Shown: positions 1 to 13,187 of the stretch, piece after piece
Numbering within the stretch: position 1 is the first letter of the stretch
Layout of the letters: the number at the start of each line of letters is the position of its first letter
DNA from: Cranoglanis bouderius
Lineage: Eukaryota > Chordata > Actinopteri > Siluriformes > Cranoglanididae
DNA length: 64,000 nucleotides
Direction: 5' to 3'
NCBI GenBank assembly: GCA_023630585.1
Contig: CM042539.1
Span: forward strand, 27,415,755 to 27,479,754
Notes under the pieces: model-generated
Seen by the model: the letters and a program-made list of their open reading frames with translations, nothing else
What the model was told of the DNA's origin: nothing
Database searches by the model: none
Position numbers and translations under genes: made by a program

Positions 1-527
1 TGGATTCTCCACCATTTTGCATTAGAACAAAAACTGTTTTTTCACTTCTTCATCTACAAAATGTTGTCCAATCATCACGAAATTGGTATCGTGACACAAA
101 CCCAAAGTAAATTTGTTTCTCAGAATGCTTCATCCCTAACGCGCAAACAAACGTGTCATGAAACATCGTGAGACCAACCCGAACAAAAGTTTTTTTTTTT
201 ATGTGGGACGCTTCTTCCATAACGTGCAAATTAAAGTCGCAGAACAGGAAGTGAGGTCTTTTCTCGGCTTGTATTGCCACACTTTTAGCAACATGACCTA
301 ATGTCCACAAACAAGCGTTGAGTTCATTTGCAATTTGTTACAGAAACCAGGAAGTGAGGCAATGTCTCAGCAACGGTTTGTCTGTTTACCGCCATCATAT
401 TTACAACATCTTCGAGAGAAAAAGTCCTGATGGTCTCAATGGCTTTGTGGCCTTCATCTGTTGCTGAGGGGTGGGGCAAGAAAGTACTTGGCCCCTTAAT
501 CACTGCTTGCAGCTATCTTTGTAAAAA

Positions 528-559
<32 letters not shown>

Positions 560-931
560 TTCTTAAATTGTATTATATTTTCTTTATCTTGAAGACAGCC
601 CTGGATAATTTACCGAACCTGACTGTTTTTAGACCCCTTTGGTTTTTTTAAGTAAATGTTTTGTTTTTTCATCTCACGGCAAGACCAATAAAAAGATTGG
701 TGGGGGGAAAAAAAAAAAAAAATTGTGAGCAAGTTTACCCTCCAGTAGGTCTCTGGCCAGTCCTGGTTCGGCTCCTGTAGAGCGGACAAAGTCGGACAGG
801 ACTGCGTCCATATCCAGGGTCATGTGATCATGAAGTGACGGCGCTGCAGGGGGACATCGGGGCAGCGGAAACAAACAGGAGAGCGACTCTCCTACAGCCC
901 ACGATCAACAACGCTAAAACAACACCTACAG

Positions 932-935
<4 letters not shown>

Positions 936-997
<62 letters not shown>
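936..997. repeat. (GA)n microsatellite
   Basis: Perfect GA dinucleotide run of about 62 bases. The Ser-Leu and Arg-Glu frames across it come from the repeat. Confidence 0.95.
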
Positions 998-999
<2 letters not shown>

Positions 1000-1342
1000 G
1001 TGTTAGACACGGCCAGATGTAAATCGGTACCGCAGATTACTGGAAAGTCTAGAAAAATTTGACGCCTATTTTTGATACTTTGGACGAAAATGACGTCAGA
1101 CTGTTTTTAAAAATTAAAAAAAAGGAGACAAAATGACGTCAGACCACAATGTCTTAGAATTGATCTGAGGAGTCGCTCGAGCTGATCGTTCGGATTTGCT
1201 GCTTTGCCGCTTTATACCTAACCGTCATACCTAATTTGCATAAAATTGAGAAAATCTCGATCCAATTTCCCGCACGTACATACAAAATAAACAGTCGACT
1301 GCTGCTTTGTCGTCTGCACCTTTTTTTAAACCCCCTTTTCAA

Positions 1343-1371
1343 AGGTTGCCAGTACCTCTAGAGCTGATCAT
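1343..1371. repeat. Relic of a Tc1-like terminal repeat
   Basis: The motif GTACCTCTAGAGCTGATCAT closely matches the terminal stretch at 49,425-49,453 (CAATACTTCTAGAGCTGACT). Its complement resembles the end starting at 38,905. I read it as a solitary remnant of a Tc1-like element end. It is short, so the assignment is tentative. Confidence 0.35.
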
Positions 1372-3623
1372 ACAACGTTTCCCTCTTTAAAATAAACTGC
1401 TACACGTCTGTAATATGGTACTTTATAAGACAGGGCCTGCTTTCTCCATGTAAGGTCACATGACTCGATATTTAAACCGCCGAGTTAATGCGGCGCGTTC
1501 ACGGACACTTTGCGAATCGATACGAGGTCGAATGACGCTGGAGCTGCTCGGTAAATCGATTAAGAGTCTCCTCGAGGACACGTCTGTGAAGGAGCTTCAG
1601 CTCCTTGGAGATTCAACTCGCTGGAACTGTGTCACGTTGTACAGTGAGAATTTATCACGGTATCGATATTGCGTCGTCACGTCGCCAATATGAAGTAAAT
1701 ATGAAACGGTGAAAAGGAGGTATGATGATGAACGCTCACGCTGTGTGACACTTACACACTCGGTACTCAGGACTCTGGTGTGTAACCGCATGGTCCTAAA
1801 AGCAACAGGACAGATATCCTCCAAAACATATACATCACTGAACGTATGACAGCGCAAAAAAAACGAAAAATCGGTGACATCAGAACTCAGGGACGTAACT
1901 GAATACAAATATGTTATTCGGAAAAGAAGAGATGTTGTAAACGGATACGAATACAGACACGAAGAGTCGGAGCGTTTTTCTTGTTTTAGAGATTGCCAGA
2001 AATCTGGTCGAGACTAGAGGTGAGCATCGGGACCCAACAAAAACATCTGCACGAGCGGGAGGTTTTTACTTCCATGCTGTCAGATATGAAGCTTGCAGGA
2101 ACAATAAAGACCAAGACCAGATAAGAAATCTATGTTGTCATTATACTTGTGTACAACGCAATCTGCTTAACACATACCACATTCACTCACTCATTCATCC
2201 TTAGTACCTGCCTGGTCACGGTCGTCGTGGTTTACTAGTCTAAACTCGAGTAATGTAGGTGAGGTTGCGGAATTGTCAGAGCCAGAATCTGTCCGATTTG
2301 GGCCACGCCCACTTTGGGTTTAAATCCGAATGCAGATACAGATACACGTTGTGTCATTGCGTTACAGCCCGAAGTGCCATCATTTATAACAGCAGTGAGG
2401 TTCACACACTCATCCCACTCGAGCTCGTTATTGATTTCTAAGCACAGCGTACACCGCGTTGATCTACAGACCAACAACTCGTGACTCATCATCTGGAAAA
2501 GGCATGTGGGCGGAACGAGGAGGACGACTAAACACGGACGTTGGCCTAGTTAGAAAACAATCATCAAAAGGAAGCAAAATAAATCTCTGATTTTCATTAT
2601 CAAGCAACTGAAAGGCTGGAAAATGGCTAGAAATGGTAACAACCTAAAGCTTAACTTTCTAAAAGGTTTCATATCTAAAGCGTCTCTGAACAGCAGCAGC
2701 TTTAAACCTCATGTTCAACAACATCACTTTAGAATGTATAGAAATACAGAAAAATATCCAATCCTGACCACTGGGTTTTTCTTTTCTTTTCGTGATGGGT
2801 GTGTGTGTGTGTGTGTGTTAGGAGTGTATTAATCCGAGGATACAGCTCCGCACATTGATTTCAACAGCAACTATGAAATGAAACGCTGCAACGATCATAA
2901 ATAGATTGTTATTGAAAAATGACAGATTCGTGTCTAAAAAATAATTCACTTTAATTATTTCTTTTTTTTTTCTCTTTCTTTTTTTTTTAAAAAAAAGGTA
3001 CAATATTTTTTTCTCACTTGTAGAAATAACCTGGGGGAAAAAGTAAAAAATGATCAAAGATAAAGCTTTAAGCCATGACCTTAACCCAAGTGTACTAAGT
3101 GTCAGAGAAAACCTGTTTGGAAGACTGAATCCGATCCGGAACGCTCGTTTGTGTTTGGATCCGCCTCCTGTCAGTCATTTCATAGATCTACAAATCACTG
3201 TAGATCATGGGGGCGGAGCTTCATGAAATAGGGTGGGAATGGGGATGGGGGGCTCATAGAGTAAAAACAAACAATTAAAATGTCGAATCCACCTACTTAA
3301 ACGTTACAGATTTCATTTTGGGGGGGGGGGAAATGAAAAGAAAAGACTAATCTTACCTTAAGAACTTTTAAATAGTCTTTCTCTACGTCATAAATGTTAA
3401 CGAATTAATGATATCCTAGATTTGGAAGAGCGGTGGTCACATATTAATCAGAGGATACTACAGGAATAGAATCGTATCGTAGCTGATTCAGGAGCATCGT
3501 CAGAAATATCGCCTCAAATCGTATTGTATTCGGTACCATTACAACTACAAGCATTTTTATTACCAACTGAAATTGAGCACACAATCACATTAACTGATCA
3601 TTTTAACGTTAAAACGTAACAGT

Positions 3624-5183
3624 CAGTGGGTATAGAAAAGAATCACCCCCCTTTAAAATAATCACATTTTGTTGCTTTTCAGCCTGAAATGAAGACAGAC
3701 ACAGTTTTCGTTTTATCCAGCTGTATTTACTCAGTGCAACTTATAACATCCAAGTGAAAGATATAACACCAACATGTCAGAAACAAATAAAAAACCAGAA
3801 TCACTGAGTTGGAAAAAGGATCACCCCCCTCCTAAAAATGACTTGTAAACTCAATAAGGTGTAGCTAATCACCTTCTCAATGGCACACAAAGCCATTTGA
3901 CTTTCAACTGTGATCAGCTGTGGTCATTTTGATTAGCTCAGCATGAAAAGAGCTTTCCTGGAGCATTTTGTAGTGCAACTGAAGCAAACAATCAGCCATG
4001 GGTTGCAAGGCACTGTCAAAAGATCTCCGGGATAAAGTTGTGGACAGGCACAAGTCAGGAGATGGATACAAAAATTTTAAAAGGCTTTATCAATGCCTAG
4101 AAGCACAGTGAAGTCTATTATTAAGAACTGGAAGGTACTTGGTACAACACAGACCCTCCCTGGATCAGGACGTCGCTCCAAACTGGATGAAAGAGCCAGG
4201 AGGAAACTGGTCAGAGAGGCTACCAAGAGGCCTACAGCAACTCTGAAGCAGTTGCAGGAATCTGTGACAAAGAGTGGTCATTGTGTGCATGTGACAACAA
4301 TATCACAAATTCTCCACAAATGTGGCTTGTATTGGAGGGTTGCAAGAAAAAAGTCACCCACGACTGAGCTTTGCCAAAATACACCTCGAAGATTCTGAGG
4401 CCACATGGAAAAAGGTCAGATGAGACTAAAATTGAATTATTTGGCCTCAACACCAAACGATATGTCTGGCGGAAATCCAATACAGCTCACCATCCAAATA
4501 ACACCATGCCTACAGTAAATCATGGAGGTGATAATATCCTGTTATGGGGGTGTTTCTCTGCAGCAGGGACTGGAGCACTTGTCAGGATAGAAGGAAAATG
4601 GATGGGGCAAAATACCGTCAAATTCTTGAGGAAAATCTGCTGCCCTCTGCCAGAAAGTTGTCAAAGGGAAGAAGGTTTACTTTCCAACATGACAATGACC
4701 CAAAGCACACAGCAAAACTGACCACGCAGTGGTTGAAGGAGAAAAAGGTGAATGTCCTTGCATGGCCTAGTCAGAGCCCAGACTTAAACCCCATTGAAAA
4801 TCTGTGGAATGACTTGAAGACTGCAGTCCACAAACGGTCAACATCAAATTTAACTGAACTTGAGCAGTTCTGCAAAGAAGAGTGGGCAAATATTGCAAAG
4901 TCTAGATGTGCAAAGTTAGTAGAGACATATCCCAACAGACTAAAGGCTGTAATTAAAAAATTAAGGCAAAATAAAGCAAGGGGATGATCCTTTTTCCAAC
5001 TGATTCTGGTTTTTAATTTTTTTTTTCTGACATGTTGGTGTTATATCTTTCACTTGGATGTTATAAGTTGCACTGAGTAAATACAGCTGGATAAAACAAA
5101 AACTGTGTCCATCTTCATTTCAGGCTGAAAAGCAACAAAATGTGATTATTTGAAAGGGGGGTGATTCTTTTCTATACCCACTG
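3624..5183 (+). mobile_element. Tc1-like DNA transposon, inactive
   Basis: The element is about 1,560 bp and begins and ends with CAGTGGGTATAG in inverted orientation. The inverted repeats are about 200 bp (roughly 3,624-3,831 and 4,984-5,183). Each holds an outer and an inner copy of a GAAAA-GATCACCCCCC-type motif, which is the IR/DR layout of fish Tc1 elements. A TA follows the right end at 5,184-5,185, as expected for TA target duplication. The left end has extra bases (TAACAGT) before CAGTGGG, so the left boundary is uncertain by a few bases. The internal transposase frame is broken. Confidence 0.92.
3998..4987 (+). pseudogene. Tc1-like transposase, frameshifted
   Basis: This is the remnant of a DDE-type Tc1/mariner transposase. 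The start at 3,998 (MGCKALSKDLRDKVV) runs into a stop after 37 codons. The reading then continues in other frames: an N-terminal helix-turn-helix part at 4,093-4,398, a central part at 4,371-4,721, and a C-terminal part ending at 4,987. At least three frame changes are needed. All three catalytic positions are still visible although scattered over frames: the first Asp in DETKIELFG, the second in HDNDPKHTA, and the Glu in NPIENLWNDLK, consistent with DD34E. The segment between the DNA-binding part and the first Asp looks shorter than in intact relatives, so a small deletion is likely. It is not expected to make active enzyme. Confidence 0.92.
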
Positions 5184-5185
5184 TA

Positions 5186-5508
5186 CATCATCATTTTGAC
5201 GCAAAGAACACATCATTTTCCACACCATATCCATATATCGATTTCCCTGATTATTGAAGTGAAATAGTCGTGTTTTCTGTTGTCTTCCCCTGAGCCTGAC
5301 TGAGATACTTAACGACACCTCATTAACGTTAACGATGCTGAGTAGTGGGAGAAAAAACATCCGGGAGGCAAATGCTGAGGCTGAATAACGTCGAAGCGGC
5401 TACTGATGAATATTTTGGTGTAAAGTCTGATCTTTAAGGGAACAGTCATCCCTGTACCTCATCTACCCTGCACTGTGTTAATGAGTCCAGCTGGTAGCGG
5501 CTGCCAAA

Positions 5509-5601
<93 letters not shown>

Positions 5602-6756
5602 CATGACAGGCGAGGACTAGTCGACTCATGCTCGACTCTACACTGAGTCACTCGATGGAAGTGGCACCTGTCACTTCATCCCATCAGGAAATATGCTGTA
5701 TCTGACTTACCTCAGTACCTCGACTTCCTCGAAAACCTTTTGTTCTCAACAAGCTAGCCAGCTAACTGTTATGAGTGATGTACATTTACTTCCGTATAGT
5801 AAGTGTTATAGATCTGACAAGTGAATAGGTTTGTATGTTGATTGCTCTAAAGCTAATACATGTATATACAGCATACATTATTTGTTTGCTGTGCATGTTG
5901 TGAGCAGCCATGCTGATTTGACTTCACTTGCTGAACTCGGGGTCCAGAGAATTCAGAGTTTACGAGTTTTAGCCGAGCGCGGAAATACAGCTTTTTGTCT
6001 ATGTAATTAGTTAGTTCTGGCTCGGCTGTGAGAACGGAGTAGGTTTAAAAAGCCTTCGAATCCAATGTTAGCCTGAAACACCAAATGAGTGTCGTAACTT
6101 AGATCTGAAATCCGAATCCTTATTATTTACCTAAAACCTAACCGCTAAGTGTGGCAAAAATATATCACAATGTTTTAGTCGGGGAATAAAACAACGACAG
6201 AGTATATATTCCTGTTACCACCCAGAAGTTAAATATTTTCCAATAACAGCACGTTTTATTCCTCTTATACCAGTGGTTACAATTTCTGTTAATTACTGAC
6301 AGACAAACCGTTTAGTTCCTGTTATCATCAGAAGCTGGAAACAGCCGTTCCTTCAGCAGCCTCGCGTCAGAAAAACAACAACAAAACAGCAGATTGTCAT
6401 GTCAGAAAAGTTACAGATTTACCTGACTGTTACGAAGTCCTGACACTGGAGACTCCTTCCATAAAATGTTCAATAAACGCCTCTTACAGAAAACGGCACT
6501 GTATCAGCGATTATATCTTTTATATTAAGTTTATATCGTTTATCTTTGTTAAATAGCACTTATATATAACACAGATATAAAATCGCATATTATTAGTCTT
6601 GGTGTCCTTGTGTAAGTTGTTACTATAGAAACGAGCACATTAATACATTCCTGTGATTTGCCTTACAGTCGATATGTTACGACCAATCAGATTCGAGAAT
6701 TCAACAGCGCTGTGGTATCAGATATTTCTACAACACACAGTATATAACATATACAT

Positions 6757-6761
<5 letters not shown>
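5186..6761. other. Intergenic, with a long (CA)n and old repeats
   Basis: No exon seen. Apart from the (CA)n at 5,512-5,600, bases 6,432-6,470 (GACACTGGAGACTCCTTCCA and following) recur near 14,994. Bases 6,620-6,720, with the motif ATTCAACAGCGCTGTGG, recur in altered form near 16,144-16,215 and 32,300-32,370. These are copies of an unclassified dispersed repeat. Confidence 0.5.
5512..5600. repeat. (CA)n microsatellite
   Basis: Near-perfect CA run of about 89 bases. Confidence 0.97.
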
Positions 6762-8221
<1,460 letters not shown>

Positions 8222-8490
8222 TTTTTTTTTTTTTGCTTGCAGAAAACTACTTGAATTGGCGAAACTGCAATCGCACGGAATAGTTTCACACGATCTTTCA
8301 CAGAGATGTTTGTCGGTAAACGAGACCTTTTAGCTGTACTCGTGTTCGACGCACGCGAATCGAAGAGGGCTTTGGCCGAGTGCGTGTTGTGATGGCTGCA
8401 AGCTCATGCGAATATCGCGGCGTTTCCTTGATTCCTTGAATTTCTGCGATTGTAAAATCATGAAATCCTGGAGAGACTGGTTCTGCAATG
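8222..8490 (-). repeat. Dispersed repeat, copy 1 of 3
   Basis: The core from GCAGAAAACTACTTG (about 8,240) to the ATTTCTGCGATTGTAAAATC region (about 8,455) is shared with 48,676-48,948 in the same order. A shorter inverted piece lies at 19,103-19,152. Related minus-strand peptides can be read in the two long copies (ending SPLRFACVEHEYS and SPLRFTCVKREYR), so it may descend from a coding transposon. The family is not identified. Confidence 0.65.
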
Positions 8491-8507
8491 TGACGGGTAC
8501 ATAGCGG

Positions 8508-8566
8508 GTATCGTAGAAATGTCCTAAAGTATCATGATATGATATTTTGGTCATATTGCCCAACCT
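8508..8566. repeat. Half copy of the GGGCTGGGCGATAT palindromic element
   Basis: The run GTATCATGATATGATATTTT then GGTCATATTGCCCAACC matches the right end of the element at 11,339-11,716 (ATCGTGATATGATATTTCGG then TCATATCGCCCAGCCC). Only this half is present; the SINE tail begins directly after it. Confidence 0.6.
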
Positions 8567-8883
8567 TGATGATGATGATGATGATGATAAAGTGACAGTG
8601 ACGGCCAATGTATGGTAACCCATATGTGGAATTTGTCCTCTGCATTTAACCCATCCAAATTAGTGCACACACATTAGGAGTTGTGAGTAGTGAACACACA
8701 CACTACAAACCGTGAACACACCCGGAGCAGTGGGCAGCCATTTTTGCTGCGGCACCTGGGGAGCAGTTGAGGGTTAAGGGCCTTGCTCAAGTGCCCAACA
8801 GTGGCAGCTTGGCAGTGCTGGGATTTGAACTCACGACCTTCTGATCGGTAGCCCAACTTCTTAACCACTGAGCTACCACCGCC
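8567..8883 (-). mobile_element. tRNA-derived SINE (Mermaid/V-SINE-like)
   Basis: On the minus strand the element starts near 8,883 with a tRNA-like head: A box GGTAGCTCAGTGG (about 8,865-8,878) and B box GAGTTCAAATCCC (about 8,820-8,833). A body typical of fish SINEs follows, with CCCGGAGCAGTGGGCAGCC on the plus strand and the ATTTAACCCATCC block. It ends in a (ATC)n tail at 8,567-8,588. These features are those of a tRNA-derived, pol III transcribed retroposon. The family name is from memory of the body sequence and is less certain than the class. Confidence 0.85.
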
Positions 8884-8973
<90 letters not shown>

Positions 8974-9026
8974 AAGAAGAAGAAGAAGAAGAAGAAGAAG
9001 AAGAAGAAGAAGAAGAAGAAGAAGAA
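8884..9026. repeat. (AAT)n(AGA)n compound microsatellite
   Basis: About 60 bases of AAT followed by about 83 bases of AGA, directly next to the head of the SINE. Confidence 0.97.
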
Positions 9027-9168
9027 CGCAATTAATGCAAATAAATATAATAACTTTGATATAATAACAGTGGGTTGTGATTTCCATCACTGTAATTTCC
9101 GTTACAGCTAAAGAAGCAGCTTCAAAGCTTTTGTACACCAAATCAGATCAGATGGTGTGTGTATATAA

Positions 9169-9207
<39 letters not shown>

Positions 9208-10182
9208 ACGGTGGAAGGGGGTCAGGAGTTTCAGTCATCAGTCATGCGGACATTGCAACACCCGTTCGAGAGAGTTTATTAGCAGGCATGCGAAGGGGAA
9301 AACCCGGACTAATTCAAGACAAGACCATGATCAGTGTCAGACGGGAACAGGAACAGAAACAGGGGAAGGTCCGAGACACCACACATCATTTTCTTAAAGT
9401 GGCACCGTGACGTGATCTCCCCGGCAGCGCCGCGTCAAGACACACGTCCGCTTCCCGCCGTCGTGGCGGTTTAATGGTGTCAGCGATGTCAGGTGTGAAT
9501 GTAGTACAAGGATTTCTCCTCTACGAGCTCACTCATGGAGATTTACTACTGAATAATAAGGGATAGAACACTCTGGGTCATGCTGTGATGGGAAAATGAT
9601 CAACGATGGGGTCGTGTAATGAACCCTGTGATGAGTTACTGTTACGTTTCCAAAAAAAAAAACAGCGTGTTTATTCCTCTTCTTACACCACAGCGTTTCT
9701 CCGACGATTACACTTTTTTTTTTTTTTTTTTTTTTTAAATAAAAGAACGTGGCTACGACAGAACTTACGGACTCGTCAAGACAAATCTGTTGCCCTGCGT
9801 CACGTCACGCTTTCTGTCAGCAGATAAGCAGCTCATCAGCTCGCTGCGTAACGACTTCCCGGGGCCCGAGACACACAATTCTGCACTTCTGCATGTCATT
9901 AAAAAGTCGTTAACACGAAGCTGCAAACAGATCGCTCATCAGGACCGACGCTGATGCTGTTCTGTCGACGTGAAGTGTCTTCGAGACGCTTATTTCACTT
10001 GTTAAAGCTCCGCCGCAAGCCTCGATCGATGCGCTAATCCGTCGCTCGTTCAGCAGCACGATCGAAACACTGAATCTCTTCCTTTTTTTATTTTATCTTC
10101 GTTTCCATCCGAGTCACTGTAAAGCCTCTGATGTTTCAAGGCTCAGACGAAAACACTCCTCTTGACTCTATATGGAGTAGAC
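9027..10182. other. Intergenic, unassigned
   Basis: Contains a (GT)n tract at 9,171-9,206, an A-run near 9,651 and a T-run near 9,713-9,736. No exon, RNA gene or recognisable element could be supported. Confidence 0.5.
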
Positions 10183-10692
10183 CAGTGGTCACCAACTTCA
10201 ACCTCTTCCTTGAGATCGACCTTCCTGCGGGTTTCATGTCCAACCAAAATCGAACACCACCTGTTTCAGCTGATCAAGAGCTTCTTAAGGCAATGATTAG
10301 ATGGTCAGGTGGGCACGATTATGGTAGGAGCTGAAAGCTGCTTCCACGCCATGTCGTAATTACGAGATTCCGACTGGTAAAAAAAAAAAAAAAAAAAAAA
10401 AGCGTTCACGTCCTCATAATTACAACTTTTCAAATTTCTCAGGATTTTCCGAGAGCTTCCGACTTGTACCACCTGACCTCTGCGACGTCATGCGGAAAAC
10501 ATTCAAAACGGCGGTGGCTTCAGCGGTGAAATGTAGTTCTCTTGTAATATTTCCGTGTAATAACATGTATAATTGACTATTATTAATGTCTTAATAACGC
10601 AGGATAAATCTGAAAATATGTCAGTCATCCCGACATGGTGTGAACTCAGCCAAAGGAAGGTAGATCTCCAGGAACAGAGCTCGTGACTACTG
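10183..10692. mobile_element. Non-autonomous hAT-like element
   Basis: The ends are inverted (CAGTGGTCAC at the left, GTGACTACTG at the right), and similarity extends inward through GATCGACCTTCC / GGAAGGTAGATC. A perfect 8-bp direct repeat, GAGTAGAC, flanks it at 10,175-10,182 and 10,693-10,700. An 8-bp duplication with CAG ends fits the hAT superfamily. It has no transposase. The interior holds a second module (10,331-10,655). Confidence 0.85.
10331..10655. mobile_element. Inner repeat module shared with 51.7-52.1 kb
   Basis: It starts with GCTGCTTCCACGCCATG and ends with CATGGTGTGAACTCAGCC, which are inverted matches of each other. A related module lies inside the separate hAT-like element at 51,648-52,102 (shared TTGTACCACCTGACC and TGCGGAAA blocks). 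I infer an element nested in two different hosts, or a mosaic of related elements. It includes an A-run at 10,379-10,401. Confidence 0.55.
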
Positions 10693-10930
10693 GAGTAGAC
10701 CTGTGAGACCCCGTTCGAGATTTATCCTAGATTAAAAAAAAAAAAAAAAAAAAAAAAAATCGTGATGGATGATTTAATCGTTCAGAACGAGAACATTTCC
10801 ATCATAATATAATCAGAGCCTGACATTGTGGCGGTGTCATATAACTTGGAGACAGTTAGATTAAAGCTTAGTTGGTGAACACACTCATCAGGTCATGACC
10901 TGAGAATTTCCAGGCCACAGCTTTCCTCAT

Positions 10931-10931
<1 letters not shown>

Positions 10932-10982
<51 letters not shown>
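10932..10982. repeat. (CA)n microsatellite
   Basis: Perfect CA run of about 51 bases. Confidence 0.97.
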
Positions 10983-10987
<5 letters not shown>

Positions 10988-11338
10988 GTTCAATTACGAA
11001 TCGGTCATCTCGTAAATCCTGACGTTTTTTTTTCCGACCACACGTGACGAGACATAAACATGAAACTCAAAGCGTTCGGGATCTCGATTAAAACACACAC
11101 AAAAAAAAGGCTGACTGATTCAGAGACTGAAAACAAGACTTCTGATTGGTCCATGGGCTTTATTTGAGAATGATTTTGTAGGTTGCTGATTATAGGGGGG
11201 ACGGGGGGGACGGTCCGGTTGTTAAAAGTTAAAAGTGAGTTAAGAATAAATTATAGTATACCAAGTCCGAGTAGTAAAGTAGTTTTACTCACTGTTTAAT
11301 CCTGAAGCCTAGGAGTGGAATTTTCCGTTGCGAAAGAC

Positions 11339-11716
11339 TAGGGCTGGGCGATATATCGATATAACATCGATACCGTGATAAACAATTACGCGATACACTT
11401 TTCCGAGATATCGTTGATATGGTGATGTGTTCTTTATGTTTTTAATAATTACAAATTAAATGGTACCGAACGGATGCCGCTGATTAGACGTAATTAAAAA
11501 CAACAACAACAACAACAACAACAACTTAATCTTCTTCGTCTTTGTAGGCATTAAAGAAAAGTATCATCAAAGTCAGTTTAACGGTTTTTGTTTATTTTAC
11601 TACCGTTTCGCGGACAGTTTGTTAGCTAAATGATATATCGTGATACGCATCGTGTATCGTAGCAATTTTCCCCCAAGTATCGTGATATGATATTTCGGTC
11701 ATATCGCCCAGCCCTA
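11339..11716. mobile_element. Palindromic TAGGGCTGGGCGATAT element
   Basis: The 378-bp unit starts with TAGGGCTGGGCGATAT and ends with its exact complement, ATATCGCCCAGCCCTA. The arms hold further ATATCGATAT-type palindromes, so the element can fold on itself. There is no coding capacity. An (AAC)n tract lies inside at about 11,500-11,525. It is a MITE-like, non-autonomous DNA element. The superfamily cannot be set because no clear target duplication is visible. Confidence 0.8.
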
Positions 11717-13187
11717 CTAGAGACATTTTACCACAAGTGTCTGCTCTAAATAACGAAGGAAATGAAATGCATTTCTGCACTTACTGCTTTGTGTCTTTAA
11801 CGGCTAAAATCATCGTAACGTCCTGCACGCATCTAATACTTATCCAACATATCCCTGTCTTTTCTGCTGCTTTAATTCTAACGTTCAAAACCAGGACAAG
11901 CAGCAGCTCGGATAAGTTCAAACATGGGGATGAATACAGTTCAACAGCTGACATCATCCTGATGAATCATCCTCACTGTGAACCTCCGTGGCCCAGTTAA
12001 GCTCTTTATCGGCGTCGTGCGAAGTTCAGAAAAGCCTCGTCAAACGCTCAAAATAGCCGAAGGCTAAAAATAACAACGTCTGAGGCAAAGTCTAAAAAGG
12101 GAGAAGAGAAAAGAGGAACAGACAGAGCTGCTCGGGTTCACGGCGGCAGGACGGAGGGCAGGATTCGTTAAGGTTTCATTTACAGCGAAGCAAAATATTT
12201 ACGTTTGCTGCGTTCGGCAGATGTTCCTCAATCCGGAGCGACGTACAGAAGTGCTTCAGTGTCTAATACATGCTAGTACAGGAGATCCAGGACAACACCG
12301 AATGGACATCATGAATTTATTGAGACCCCAAACCTTCTTGCATCGTTTCCAATTTCAGATTTACAACAAAAGACCACTGTAACATCTAAACAATTTATTA
12401 TGTCTGTAACGTACGTAAGTGTAACGTAATCCAAAGGAATATTTACCGGTCTAGTAGGAAGTGTTGTGCTGTTATAAGTAAATAATCCACATCGGGGTGG
12501 CGTGATGGGACACGACACGACATGACGCAAAGTAGCCTGGTTTATACGTGGCGTGGCGTATGCAGACGCAGCGGTAACGTGAGACCCGCTGCGTATCTTA
12601 TGTACATATGGAAGATTTAAAAGCGACGTCCGCTAGACAGCACGTCAGAGCCAAAACATCCTGTCCATCAGGTTTCCAGGTCTGTAAAATGTGTAGAGAT
12701 TTCATGCACAGGGAGCTCCGTCTCTCTTAAAACTTTCCGCTGTCGTCTTGATTGTCGTCATGAGCCGCGTCTCAAATCGAAAACTCCGACCTTACGTTCT
12801 ACTCTGGAAAATCCAGAACACAAAAACAGATCTTTCACGAGGTTTAAAGAGGTAACTGTAATAGGAAAAATGCACGAGATGTAACTTAGCGTAGTGTGTG
12901 AGACGTAACTTAGCGATTATCCTGAGCTTAGGCTTAGCACAGACTTACACACTCGTAAATGGAGCGGATTATCCTGGTGTGTTGTTACGGTGTAAAGCGT
13001 TTGTGTAGTTTATAAGCAGAGTTGTGTTTGCTTTGCCGAGGTAAACAGTGTGCCGTGGTTTTCAGAGCACAGAGGAACCGTGCCAAACAAAACGGAGCAC
13101 AATGTGGAAGAGAGACAGAATGGTACGGTCCGTATGGACTGGACTTCCCCTCTGCTCGAAACCAACCTGTCAACAGGAACTGAGTCA
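11717..13187. other. Intergenic, unassigned
   Basis: No supported exon. The frame at 11,737-12,000 (87 codons) has no recognisable domain. One arm of an inverted repeat pair lies at 12,715-12,776. Confidence 0.5.
12715..12776. repeat. Inverted repeat arm paired with 15.4 kb
   Basis: The stretch with CTTAAAACTTTCCGCTGTCG and CGCGTCTCAAATCG is found inverted at 15,406-15,468. The CGTCTCAAATCG-type motif also occurs at 15,283-15,295 and, in altered form, around 26,565 and 40,215. It is a common fish-type dispersed repeat of unknown class. Confidence 0.6.

Larger units (their letters stand above)
1..3616. other. Non-coding stretch with simple repeats
   Basis: No exon could be supported here. 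All open frames are short, and none has a recognisable domain or a convincing splice pattern. The stretch contains a short (TA)n tract near 532-558, a (GA)n tract at 936-997, a short (TG)n near 2799-2818 and A/T-rich runs near 2960-3000. The rest looks like ordinary intergenic sequence. Confidence 0.6.

Noticed and set aside
8820..8883. Possible free-standing tRNA gene
   Set aside because: A and B boxes are present, but they belong to the head of a SINE that continues into a non-tRNA body and a short tandem tail.
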